Positions 55,266 through 64,000 of a DNA stretch of 64,000 nt are shown here, piece by piece (positions within the stretch are counted from its first letter, which is position 1; every line of letters begins with the position of its first letter). Position numbers and translations under genes: made by a program. The notes under the pieces are model-generated. The model saw nothing but the letters and a program-made list of their open reading frames with translations, had not been told where the DNA came from and ran no database searches. Source of the DNA: Symbiotaphrina buchneri (taxonomy: Eukaryota > Ascomycota > Symbiotaphrinales > Symbiotaphrinaceae); NCBI GenBank assembly GCA_001599915.1, contig BCIG01000009.1:1-64000 (forward strand), read 5' to 3'.

Positions 55266-55613
55266 ACAATAGGTGCTCAATAGTTTGATAGGAAAGGCAA
55301 CGCTGAAACCTAGCTCCTTCTCCAGATGATAGTGCTTTGCTATATGGAAAGGTCTAAGGAGTGTACAAATAACCATATCTGCGTCTAGTTCCATGACTAT
55401 TCATCAAAAACTCAGAATTGTGCCTTTGAAGCGCGATGTAAGGTGGCGGCGACCTGCAACTCCAATCGGATCCGCGGGTAGCAGCCAAGAAAGACGAGTA
55501 TGTATGGCTCCCCGGATCAACCCCACACTTCCTCTTGACAACACCCACTTCTCCGTGCTACACTATACCAGCATCGTTTCTCACAATCAAACCCACTCTT
55601 GACTCCTCCGAAT
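55266..55613. other. Intergenic, promoter of bHLH gene
   Basis: 348 bp between two plus-strand genes, no gene recognised. Confidence 0.4.
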
Positions 55614-56665
55614 ATGGCCTCATCAACACAAAAGTACGTCACAGGCCCGACGCCAGGCAACCCCAAGCCGAAGCACAAGCCGAAGCGGGTACGGAACTTC
55701 ACCTCGGACGACCGGGCCGCGCACCGTGTCATCGAGCGGCAGCGGCGCGAAGCTCTCAACGAGCGCTTCATCGTGCGTGTCCCCATCTTCTTCTGCAAAC
55801 CGGCAGCACACTAACCCCCGCGGCGGGCCTGCAGGATCTTGCACGGCAGCTTCCCGGGCTGGCGCACGTCAGCCGGCTGTCCAAAGCAATGATCGTCCAT
55901 GAGAGCATCGCGCACCACAAGAAGCAGCGGGCTCGGGCGCTCGCGGCTGCGGCGGCGATGCGTGCCCTGCTCGCTGAGCGCGACGAGCTGCTTGCTGAGG
56001 TCACCGTGTGGCGCGCGAACTACTCGTCGTGGCCGGGTGCGGAACCGCGGCGCCCTAGGCCCGTCCCACAGCCGGGTTTGGAGGTGTTTGAGGCCGAGAA
56101 GGAGCAGTTTGGCACGTTCCCGCTGGGTTTTGGCGATAATAACGCGCGGGAAGATGAGGGAGGGGATAATCAAGGGGGCCAGAACGATGGTGCCCAGCTT
56201 GCGGGTAGGGACAGCAATAGCGAGTCCCCTGCTTCCGGAAGTCAGTTGTATGGAGCACCGCCAGGAGGCATTCGTGCTTTCAACAGTCCTGCACAAGACA
56301 GTCCTCCGCAGATTCCCTTGATCACCCCGATCAGTGAGAGTCTTGACCGCAGTATACCGCCCAGGGAGGGCTTGCCCCTTTCCGAGATCGAAACTGACGA
56401 CATGACTCTATATCCGTCCTCGGCGACAGCGACACAGAGTTTCTCAATACCGAATATGGCTACAGGACCAGGTGCAGAATATGACAACTCGTTACCGGCC
56501 TCTATGTTCACGGGATATGTGGATGATAGCCTGATAACAGACCCGACAGCGGCTGTGTTGCAACCTCACCTGTACTTGGATTCCGGGATTTGGCTACCGC
56601 CTACAGAACCGATTTTGCCACTCACTGAGTTCAGTGATCATCTAATACATGAATACAATCGGTGA
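55614..56665 (+). CDS. bHLH transcription factor
   Basis: Two exons (55614-55772, 55835-56665) give 329 residues. The basic region is at residues 32-46 (DDRAAHRVIERQRRE) with His37, Glu41 and Arg45, the E-box-reading triad. Helix 1 is ALNERFIDLARQLP, joined across the phase-0 intron; helix 2 is RLSKAMIVHESIAHHKKQR, followed by an Ala-rich coiled coil (residues 86-112). The remainder is acidic and Pro/Ser-rich, fit for an activation domain. The DNA-binding domain stands at the very amino terminus. Short fungal bHLH proteins of this kind are few and mostly regulate metabolism or development. Its place inside the sugar-enzyme set suggests a second local regulator. Confidence 0.88.
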
Positions 56666-56782
56666 ACAGGGAATTTCCGAAGTGTTGTCGTGCATGCTAC
56701 TATTGACGGTATAGAGGTCTGAGATCATTTGAAATTCCTCCTTCTGTATACGAAGCATCTAACCTCTATAGCTTATGATCAC

Positions 56783-58008
56783 CTACACCAACTTCATCGC
56801 CTCCTCAATGGCAGCCTTGCTCCTCAGCTCTCCGCCCTTGAACAACTCCAGCGCATCAAACAGCCGATTCTTGGTGATCGGGTCCGCTGCAATCGCCTTC
56901 TCGAGCTCCGCCCCATTGTTCGCTAAGTAATCGATATCCGTACTCGCCAGCTTGCCATCCCAGTCGGCCGCAGCTAGGGGATCGATCGTCGCCAGTTTGG
57001 CCAGCCGCGGGGGCGTGGGGCCGGCATTCAGGTATGGATGCTGTGGCTTCGGGATGCCTTCTCCGGGCTGCTTCGACCCGTCATAGGGCAGCTTTGCTAG
57101 CTCGCTCAGAACCTGCGCGGAGATTGTTGCGTGGTGGCAGCCCATCTCGGCGGCCGCCATCGCTTCCTTGGGGGAGATGAAACTAGATCGGGCACGCCGT
57201 TAGCGAATGAGCAACAAGAGGGATCATTACACGAAAGCCTGAATCTCACGCACCTCGCCGCCTTCACCATGGGCTGCTCCTTGCCCGTCTCCTTATACAG
57301 CCGCTTATACGTCTGAAGAATCTGCACCTGCCTTGCCGACATGGGATGCTGCGTCGCCGGGTCCTCGACGTCCGGCCAAAGCTGAAGATCCGCATGCGCA
57401 CGAACCTCATTGTAATACGGGCTAATACTCAAGCAACCGGCCTGACTCGCGGCAATAGCCTGCGGCAAACCAAACAACGACGTGCCGAGCGTGCGGATAC
57501 CCTCCTGGAGCAGGATCGGGCCGGCATTCAGGGCAGGGCCAGTGCAGGGGATCTTGATACAGAAGCGGTCCTTGGGGATACCCAAGCTCTCGAACTCGGC
57601 AGCATAGGCGCGGGCGTGGGCCAGGACCTTGGCGGTGTCGTAGGCATGGAAGGGCGATGTCTGCAGCAGGACGCGGCCGCGCAGGTTCGGCAGGTTCTCG
57701 GCGCACAGCAGGGCGCTGATGCGCGTCAGCACGGCTTCCCAGCCCTGGTCTTTGCGGTCCCGCACGGCTTGCAGGAACAGCTCGCGGTTCGCGGGGATGG
57801 ACATCTGCTCGTTGACTAGCAGCTGGTTACTGGTCTGGTCGTGCGGCTTGATGGGCAGGCTTTTCGCGAAGGAAGGATCCATGCTGTCGACGTCGACGTT
57901 GACTGTGGGCGTGCGCGAGGGCTAGTTGGCGATGCTGCGCGGGGGGTGGGAGGACGTACGCATCTCTTCTAACTTCTCGAGCCAGTTCTGCGGACCGAGA
58001 CTTCCCAT
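56783..58008 (-). CDS. Transaldolase-like enzyme
   Basis: Three exons (58008-57960, 57902-57254, 57182-56783) give 365 residues. DSMDP and HDQTSNQ (the latter in place of the TTNP block of classical transaldolase) start the barrel; LRGRVLLQTSP, then the Schiff-base lysine Lys133 in RFCIKIPCTGPAL, GIRTLGTSLFGLPQAIA, SISPYYNEV and SFISPKEAMAAAEMGCHHATIS follow in barrel order. It belongs to a fungal/bacterial branch with a short amino-terminal extension and a long tail (TDIDYLANNGAELEKAI), not to the housekeeping Tal1 branch. It transfers a three-carbon ketol unit between sugar phosphates, or acts as an aldolase. Exon 1 holds just 16 codons. A minus-strand TATA-like stretch lies at 58131-58140. 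Confidence 0.86.
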
Positions 58009-59257
58009 GATGAAGATGTTGTCGTTGATGAAGGTAGATTTGGTGGATGCTTCCTTGAGTTGAAATGCGAGGTGTACAATACTTGAGTTCCTTCCGTGAT
58101 TATAGCAAGTGTAGTACCTCCAAAGCAGTCATATATAAATACCACCCACTATCTCTTTGGAGACGAGCTGTGAGCAGGATTGAATAGCAACGGACAATAC
58201 TACATCAGCTAGCCCTGTGCAGCACCTAGTGCCCAGGCGGACCACGCCTGCCCGCCGCTGCCGCAGTGTCTGCACACAGGGCAACCCCTCGCGCAGTCGA
58301 AGCTTCCGATCCTAGCAAACCGCAGTGTCCGATTCACGTTTTGCAGTGCTCGTATTCTGGCAGGGTTGCCAGTCCACGGGCTCAGCTCCGCGACTCCCCG
58401 GCCGCCGGCGCATTGCACTAGCCTCTCACTCTTGGGTCGGCGGGTGGCCGGGGGCTGGCCGCTCCTAGGCCCTGCACAGGGCAGAAAAAGCCACCAGTGC
58501 GGAGAGAGCGAATAGACTAAGAACACGAACAGTAAAGCGCTCGGTGCACACAGGGCATCCCGGGTTTGTGCGGGAAAATGCCTGGGCGCAGGTGTGCAGT
58601 ATAGGCAATCCTCGCGAAATGATTCGCCGTGATGCTGATCTCAGGCGATTGTTCCAGAGGGCGAGGTTCGTAAACTGGGCGATATGATCCGGTTCGATCT
58701 AAAACGAAGACGTTCGCACTGTGAGTAGATATTCATCCTGACATATCTTCTCTATCTCTGCTCTCTTCTCAATGCACGTCGCCCGTAAAAGGCTGCATCC
58801 ACAGCAAATACCACTCTGTCTATACCATTGCATTACCGATGCGGCCAGCTGTGTAGAATTCTTCATTCGTTCTGGTCCAGAATCTGGTATACCTACCTAG
58901 ATACTCTGGCAACCCACTGTTTATCTACATATACACCGCCATGCACTTCAATCCGGGATAGAATCCCATCTTGACTAAGAGTGGGCAGAGGAACTGTATG
59001 CTCTCTCCATGAGACAGCTTATATAGCACCAGCAAAAGTGAGTAAATCAAGAAAATGGTCCAATTTACAGTGGCAAGGGTCGAAATCGCCCTGAAACGCA
59101 CGCTATTCATGAACACCAAGCACGATCTCCATCCCACCCCGGCTTCATCCCATATAAGCAGTCGTCATGCTCTCACGTCTTCCCCATCCTTCTCTCACCC
59201 AGGCAAATCTCAACTCGGACGGTTAAGCATAGGTCATTACCATCCAATCCCATCCCA
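58009..59257. other. Intergenic, nothing recognised
   Basis: 1.25 kb with the transaldolase promoter and the 3' side of the next gene. GC-rich patch at 58205-58560. No RNA gene or repeat. Confidence 0.45.
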
Positions 59258-61537
59258 TCAACCCCACCCCGTCCAGTCCCCCTTGCCAGATCCTTCACAG
59301 CCGACCCCCAGATCCAGGGTCGCGGCCCACTCTTCCACACGCTGCACCAGCCAGCCGCTCATCATCGTCCCTCCGTCCTGTCCTCCACCACCGATGCTGT
59401 TTCTGCCTTGTATGCTTCCTATCCCTATCCCTATGCCTCTCGATCTCTTCGTCTCCATCTCTACCTCTGTTACTCCGTAGTCTCGTGTGCTCTTCCGCTT
59501 TACTTTCCTGATATCCTCCTCCTTGCTCTCCTGCTCCCCCTCATCCCCATGCTTCTCCTCCCTCTCCCCCTCGCCCTCCTCCATCTCCCGTCTCCCATCC
59601 TCACCACCACTCCCCCACCCCCGGGTCGACGCACGACCACCGAGCCTAACGCTCCTCCCGATCCCACACCTTCCAGGGCGGTAGCTGAACTGCAAACACC
59701 CCGGCACGGCCACGCACGCCGCCCGGCACAGCGCGAACGAGTCCCAAGCGTGCTGCTGCTGCTCGTTCGCTGTGCCGGGGTGCGCGGGGAGGGGGAGGAT
59801 GCCCGTCCAGGTTGAGGGCGTGGACGGATCGTGGGGGTCCGCTGAGGAGCCGCTGGAGGAGGAGGATGGAGAGTTGGAGGAGGGAGGAGAAGAAGAGCCA
59901 TCCACGGGGTAGGTTGAGGACAAGGGAAAGTCAGAGGGAGGTGGTGAGGTGTCAGTGCCAGAGCCGGAAGCAGAGCCGGCCGGGGAGGTGAGGTAGGTAT
60001 CTGAGGGAGGTCTGAAGTCGGGTGGTGGCCCGTCGAGTTCTTCCGATGAGGCCGAGGAAGAGGGGGAGGGTTTAGATTTGTCCTGGATGAAAGAGTTGTC
60101 TGCTGTGCGTTTTGTTTTGCGGCGGCCGTGCTGGGCTGTATCATGATCGTCATCCTCAGCGGCAGCTTCGGCTTCGGCTTCGTCGTCTGGTCGCTGCTGC
60201 TGCTGCTCCTTCTCCTTTGGAGATGATTGGTCATCTTTTCCTTCCTTGCTTTTATCCTCGCTGTCCCGGTCTTCTTCTTTCTTCTCGTCCGCCTCTTCCT
60301 TCGTTCCCATCTTCTCCATCCTCTCCAGTCTCTCTGGCGTAAACACAAAGTCCTCACTCAGATTATCCCAATCCGCGCGCACATCCACCAACCACGGCAC
60401 CACAAAGCGATCAAACAAATCCCTAAACAGCAACGGCGTCTTCACGCCGTCCCGCGCCCTCTCGCGCTCCAGCCGCCACAGCAGCGCCACCTCCGCCGGA
60501 GACACATGATGCATCGTGACCACAGGCTGACACCACTGCCGCTCACCATATGCCAGCGTCGCAGGCCTCGCGCCATTAATCAGCGGGCGCGCATCCAGCA
60601 GCGGCACGCCGTGCTCCGAGAACATGTGGCCCAGCACCGCGTCGCCGCAGCAGGCAGTGCGCGTGGCCTCCTCATAGAAATTCGCCAGCCCGCCCAGCGC
60701 GCCGACGGTGCGTGCGGCCGCCGCGTGCGAGACGATGTACCCGGACCCGCCGTGCGCGAATTCGCGGCCGTCGATCCACGTGCTGGCGCCCAGGTACAGG
60801 GCGTCGGCGCGGCCGTCGGCGACGGAGAGCCAGGCGGCCAGGTTGGCGCGGGAGAGGTACGTGTCGGCGTCGAGGAAGACGTACCACTGGGCGTCTGGGC
60901 GCGCGGCATACGCTTTGTCGAGCATGTGGATGTTCTTGTATTTGTCGAGAGCCCAGCCGGCGCCCTGGGACTCGGGTGAGGCGGCCAGCTCGCCCACGTC
61001 CCGGTCGAAGGCGTGGTATGGCTGCTGCGCGTAGTAGAGTGCGAAGTCGGGGTTGTCGAGCTTCGTGCTCGGCAGTATGGCGTCGAGCGCGTCGGCGATG
61101 TGGTAAGGACCCATGTCCTGCGGCATGTCGCTGTACAGCAGGAAGTCGGCCCCGCAGGAGAGGGTGGTGAGGAAGTGGATCGGTAGCTTCTCGAAGGCTT
61201 CTGTTGCGCCAGTTTTGATGATGATCACCGTGTCGTCAGCGGGTGGTTCAGAAGGATCGGCTGCTGCTTCTGCAGGAGCGTTGTCTCCCACCGCTGCCGC
61301 GGGGTCAGCGGGAGCAGGAGGCGGTGCAATACCGGCTGCATCGACGGTTGGAGGCGTCCAGACGCCGGTATATCGGGTTTTGTCATAGCCCATGTACTCC
61401 CAGTTGCGCTGCAGGGAAAGGCTGTGGCGCAGTCGGGTTTGGAAGTGGATGCAGCCATAGGTGAGGAAGATGACTGTGGAGACGACGAGGAGATGGCGAC
61501 GAGCGGTGGAGGATGATTGCGTGAGGAAGCGCATCAT
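59258..61537 (-). CDS. GT31-like Golgi glycosyltransferase with low-complexity insert and Cys-rich tail
   Basis: A single exon of 759 residues. A type II anchor lies at about residues 15-29 (HLLVVSTVIFLTYGC), then an Ala/Pro-rich stem. The catalytic part has TVIIIKTGATEAFEKLPIHF, KYKNIHMLDKAY, the metal-binding DAD (residues 223-225 in YVFLDADTY) and HGGSGYIVS, FSEHGVPLLD and WCQPVVTMHHVSP, a layout of fungal GT31 (Fringe/core-1 galactosyltransferase-like) enzymes. After residue 400 comes about 170 residues of acidic, Gln-, Ser- and Pro-rich sequence, then a Cys-rich PAN-like piece (AWDSFALCRAACVAVPGCLQFSY...GRCGIG), and a charged tail. Two ATGs (61537, 61534) compete for the start. It probably adds hexoses to Golgi glycans or cell-wall glycoproteins. 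Confidence 0.85.
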   Translation of the reverse strand: MMRFLTQSSSTARRHLLVVSTVIFLTYGCIHFQTRLRHSLSLQRNWEYMGYDKTRYTGVWTPPTVDAAGIAPPPAPADPAAAVGDNAPAEAAADPSEPPADDTVIIIKTGATEAFEKLPIHFLTTLSCGADFLLYSDMPQDMGPYHIADALDAILPSTKLDNPDFALYYAQQPYHAFDRDVGELAASPESQGAGWALDKYKNIHMLDKAYAARPDAQWYVFLDADTYLSRANLAAWLSVADGRADALYLGASTWIDGREFAHGGSGYIVSHAAAARTVGALGGLANFYEEATRTACCGDAVLGHMFSEHGVPLLDARPLINGARPATLAYGERQWCQPVVTMHHVSPAEVALLWRLERERARDGVKTPLLFRDLFDRFVVPWLVDVRADWDNLSEDFVFTPERLERMEKMGTKEEADEKKEEDRDSEDKSKEGKDDQSSPKEKEQQQQRPDDEAEAEAAAEDDDHDTAQHGRRKTKRTADNSFIQDKSKPSPSSSASSEELDGPPPDFRPPSDTYLTSPAGSASGSGTDTSPPPSDFPLSSTYPVDGSSSPPSSNSPSSSSSGSSADPHDPSTPSTWTGILPLPAHPGTANEQQQHAWDSFALCRAACVAVPGCLQFSYRPGRCGIGRSVRLGGRASTRGWGSGGEDGRREMEEGEGEREEKHGDEGEQESKEEDIRKVKRKSTRDYGVTEVEMETKRSRGIGIGIGSIQGRNSIGGGGQDGGTMMSGWLVQRVEEWAATLDLGVGCEGSGKGDWTGWG

Positions 61538-63107
61538 GGAGATGTCAGTAGGAGGTCGATTGGCTGGCTAGGGCTGGGCTGAGAGCCCTGCGTAACAGGG
61601 GCGTTATCGCATCCAGGAGTCGAGGCTGTACCAGGTGATGTTAGTTGGGAAGAGAAATAGCACAGAAGTGGTAGTGGATGAATTTGAGACTGCATCAAAA
61701 GAGGAGATGATATGCATCAAGAAGACAGACAGGTGGACAGGTGGCGAGAAGATGATCTTTTAGCACGCAGAACTTACAGGACTCAGTACCGATCCAGTGA
61801 TGATGTGAGACTGGACAGCCACAGGTAGTTCTCTGTCGAATTGAATAGTCTCAATCAATAGCACGCCCAATCAAGCAGATCATTCATGTGACACCACGTC
61901 GTACAGCCGTCGCAACGGAGAAATAATATCAATAATGACAGGCTCCTTCCCCTCCTGTACACGCCAGCAGATGCGCAGCAGCGCAGGGTGCCACGCAAAC
62001 CACGCGACGCGATGCCCTCTAAGTTAGTGTTCCTATAGAGCCTCCATTGGGAGTTTAGGAAGCAGACCAGTCCCGGAGGCGCTAGATCCGATTCCATGGG
62101 CTGAAGGAGGCAGCCATAGTGAACCCTGCATCGATCCCATATTGGGCAACTCCATTGGCTGGAAGAAGGGTATGGACACACTAAGAGTGAGGATCAGACC
62201 AAGACAAGCTTTCCCGGCGCCTGTAAGGTGTGGAGGCACTGTGCTACATTGGGAGCGTGGATCAGAGCTTGGCTCCTGCGAACGGAAAGGCAGAGTAAGC
62301 CCGTCGATAGCCAGGGGTTATAAAGGGGTGAAGTGGTGCGGTCGGGTTAGAGTTAGTTGGTTAAGCGACCTTGCAGCTACAAGGCTGCAGTGACTATGCC
62401 AACGCCCTGGCTGGGGAATATCTCTTCATGCAGAGAACCGTCTTTGAATATCAAGATTCCCCTTCTTCGTCCTCACATAAGGTACCTTGGTCAATAATAT
62501 TGGTCTTATCCGCCAGCCCATCGACCGCTTTATGTGGTACCTCTTGTATTGTAAGCAATAAAATGCATGTCAGTACCCGATGGGCCGAGACCAAGGCCAA
62601 GGCCGTATCTCGCCAAGCACCCATTCCTAGCCCATTTTGCACTCCTGACGCAAGGGACAAGGCTGGCACCCAGTAATCGTGGGCAAATAATGTGGTTCAT
62701 GCAGCGCTTCCAGAAAAGCAGTCAGCTACCTTACAGTACTGATAGCAACTTCCCGTCCGTCATGAATTGTTTCCACACGATCAAATCTGCCTAACAAGGA
62801 GCCAATAACGAACAGAACCTCGATTGGTTGGTGGGGAGGTGCAAACATGGCCGTTCCCGGCCATCTCGCTTCTTCGCCTTTCCGCTTTGGGATGGATGGA
62901 AGGCTACCTTGATTGTAGCTATGCTTTAGAGAATTCCCTCCAGGTGTGAGCAGTATGCTACCTTGCTAGTGGGATTCCCGGCCTTTAGATCAAAGCCGCT
63001 GCCGCCCATCTAATTGACGCGTTTGCTTTACCTTTGCTGGAGCTTCGTGTGGCGATCTTCCCTGTGCGCATCATCGGATTTCGATTGTTGCCATTCGTTG
63101 CACCAGG
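61538..63107. other. Long divergent intergenic region, nothing recognised
   Basis: 1.57 kb between the GT31-like gene (minus) and the sugar-phosphate transporter-like gene (plus). Only short frames without features. No RNA gene or clear repeat was found. Confidence 0.45.
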
Positions 63108-64000
63108 ATGGCGACAAGTTATGATGAGAAGGAGCTTGCGAGCAGAGTCTCGTCGCCGGGATCGTCGGATACGGTCGTGGAGAGCCTGATGGAGAGGGAT
63201 CTCGAGAAGGGATCCGCCATCGCGGCGGTGGTCGAAACGAAGGAAGAGCAGCGTCATCAGCCGCCTTCGTCGAATAGCCAGCTGATGTTCTGGATCGCGA
63301 CGAATATTCTGTCGACAGTGGCCATTGTACGTTGCCCCTGGCCCCTCTCCAGCATCATCATGATCCCACCCCGTGCATGACATCCCGCGACTGATCCAGC
63401 GACTGACTCAATTCTCCCAGGTCTCCGTCAACAAAGCCATCTTCACCGACCCATCCTTCAAGCTGTGCCAATCCCTGTTCGGGGCATTCCACTTCTTCAT
63501 CACCTACGGCACACTATTCATCCTCTCGCACGCGCCCTTCTCATTCTTCGTGCCCGTGCGCACCTCACTTGCCTCCGTGCTTCCCCTCGCCCTCGCCATG
63601 GCGCTCAACATCCTCCTCATGAACCTCTCGCTCGCCTTCTCGAGCATCACCTTCTACCAGATCGTGCGCATCCTGCTAACGCCCGTCGTCGCGCTAATCA
63701 ACCTCGGTTTCTACGGCCAGCGCATCCCGTCGCGCGCTGTATTGACGCTCGTCCCGGCGTGTGTGGGCGTGGGTATTGTCAGCTACTATGATGCGGCTGT
63801 CAAAGCCGCCCCCGGGTCGCCCGCGGCGGAGAAGCAGACCAGCACAGCGGGCGTGATCTTTGCGTTCACGGGCTTGGTCGTCAGCGGCTTCTACACCGTC
63901 TGGATCGGCCGGTTTCATAAGATCTTGAACATGAACAGCATGCAGTTGCTGTACAACCAAGTCCCGGTGGCAGCGCTGGTGCTGGTGTGGTTGAGTCCAT
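63108..64000 (+). CDS. TPT/nucleotide-sugar-type transporter (partial, runs off the edge)
   Basis: Exon 1 is 63108-63326 and exon 2 starts at 63421 and is open to the window end. The visible 266 residues begin with a cytosolic, charged tail of about 58 residues, then hydrophobic helices: MFWIATNILSTVAI, VSVNKAIFTDPSFK, FITYGTLFIL, VLPLALAMALNILLMNLSLAF and ITFYQIVRILLTPVVALI. The (V/I)xxNKxIF pattern and the SSITFYQI(V/L)R helix are hallmarks of the triose-phosphate-translocator family (SLC35E-like). Fungal members sit in Golgi or ER and exchange nucleotide sugars or sugar phosphates. Intron of 94 bp, phase 0. The carboxy-terminal helices are beyond the window. Confidence 0.88.

Noticed and set aside
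59408-59815. Plus-strand frame of 135 codons, Leu/Pro-rich
   Set aside because: Antisense to the low-complexity 3' part of the GT31-like gene.
1-64000. tRNA, rRNA or CRISPR arrays
   Set aside because: No T-arm/anticodon patterns, rRNA-like stretches or regularly spaced repeats were found by eye; a covariance-model search would be needed to be sure.

Overview
The window reads as chromosomal DNA of a filamentous ascomycete, most probably a Eurotiomycete of the Aspergillus/Penicillium kind. The evidence is about 25 intron-bearing genes with short GT..AG introns (49-150 bp), several Zn2Cys6/AflR-type, bZIP-DUF3425 and bHLH regulators, fungal-only families (TOK potassium channel, HSP30/YRO2-type opsin relative, Fungal_trans_2 protein), and GC-rich coding DNA. 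The lineage is an inference; no marker gene was compared. No rRNA, tRNA, CRISPR or bacterial-type signals were seen.

Left edge (1-7 kb): a decayed, partly AT-rich repeat block with a 41-bp tandem repeat, an imperfect tandem duplication of about 366 bp and a long near-palindrome. It ends abruptly inside a protein kinase gene, which is left as a 5' stub. A heterokaryon-incompatibility (HET) gene remnant follows. This looks like a subtelomere or a repeat island.

7.6-21 kb: an accessory set with a secondary-metabolite flavour: FAD monooxygenase, Fungal_trans_2-type regulator, thioredoxin-reductase-like flavoprotein with a CxxC pair, an AflR-type Zn2Cys6 regulator divergent from it, an MFS efflux pump and a glycosyltransferase-like membrane protein. 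No backbone synthase is visible.

21-46 kb: mixed genes: a broken poly(A)-polymerase/MJ1316 RNA-end gene, a MYND protein, a secreted SMP-30-like lactonase, a secreted pepsin-type protease, an unrecognised duplicated-domain protein, a two-pore TOK K+ channel, a bZIP-DUF3425 protein with a probable one-base frameshift, a short-chain dehydrogenase, a TDT/malate-type transporter, a retinal-lysine-less opsin relative, an alpha/beta hydrolase with an 11-nt exon, and a membrane-anchored TAP-type peptidase.

46-58 kb: a compact set that looks like a sugar-utilisation cluster: a 15-exon MFS sugar transporter, a dihydrodiol/xylose-dehydrogenase-type oxidoreductase, a Zn2Cys6 regulator, a second Gfo/Idh/MocA oxidoreductase, a bHLH regulator and a transaldolase-like enzyme. 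CreA-type hexamers crowd the transporter promoter. This is the best candidate here for an undescribed system.

58-64 kb: a GT31-like Golgi-type glycosyltransferase with a long low-complexity insert, then the 5' part of a triose-phosphate/nucleotide-sugar-type transporter that runs off the right edge. Exon boundaries were chosen by splice consensus and checked for phase by arithmetic; none is confirmed by transcripts.
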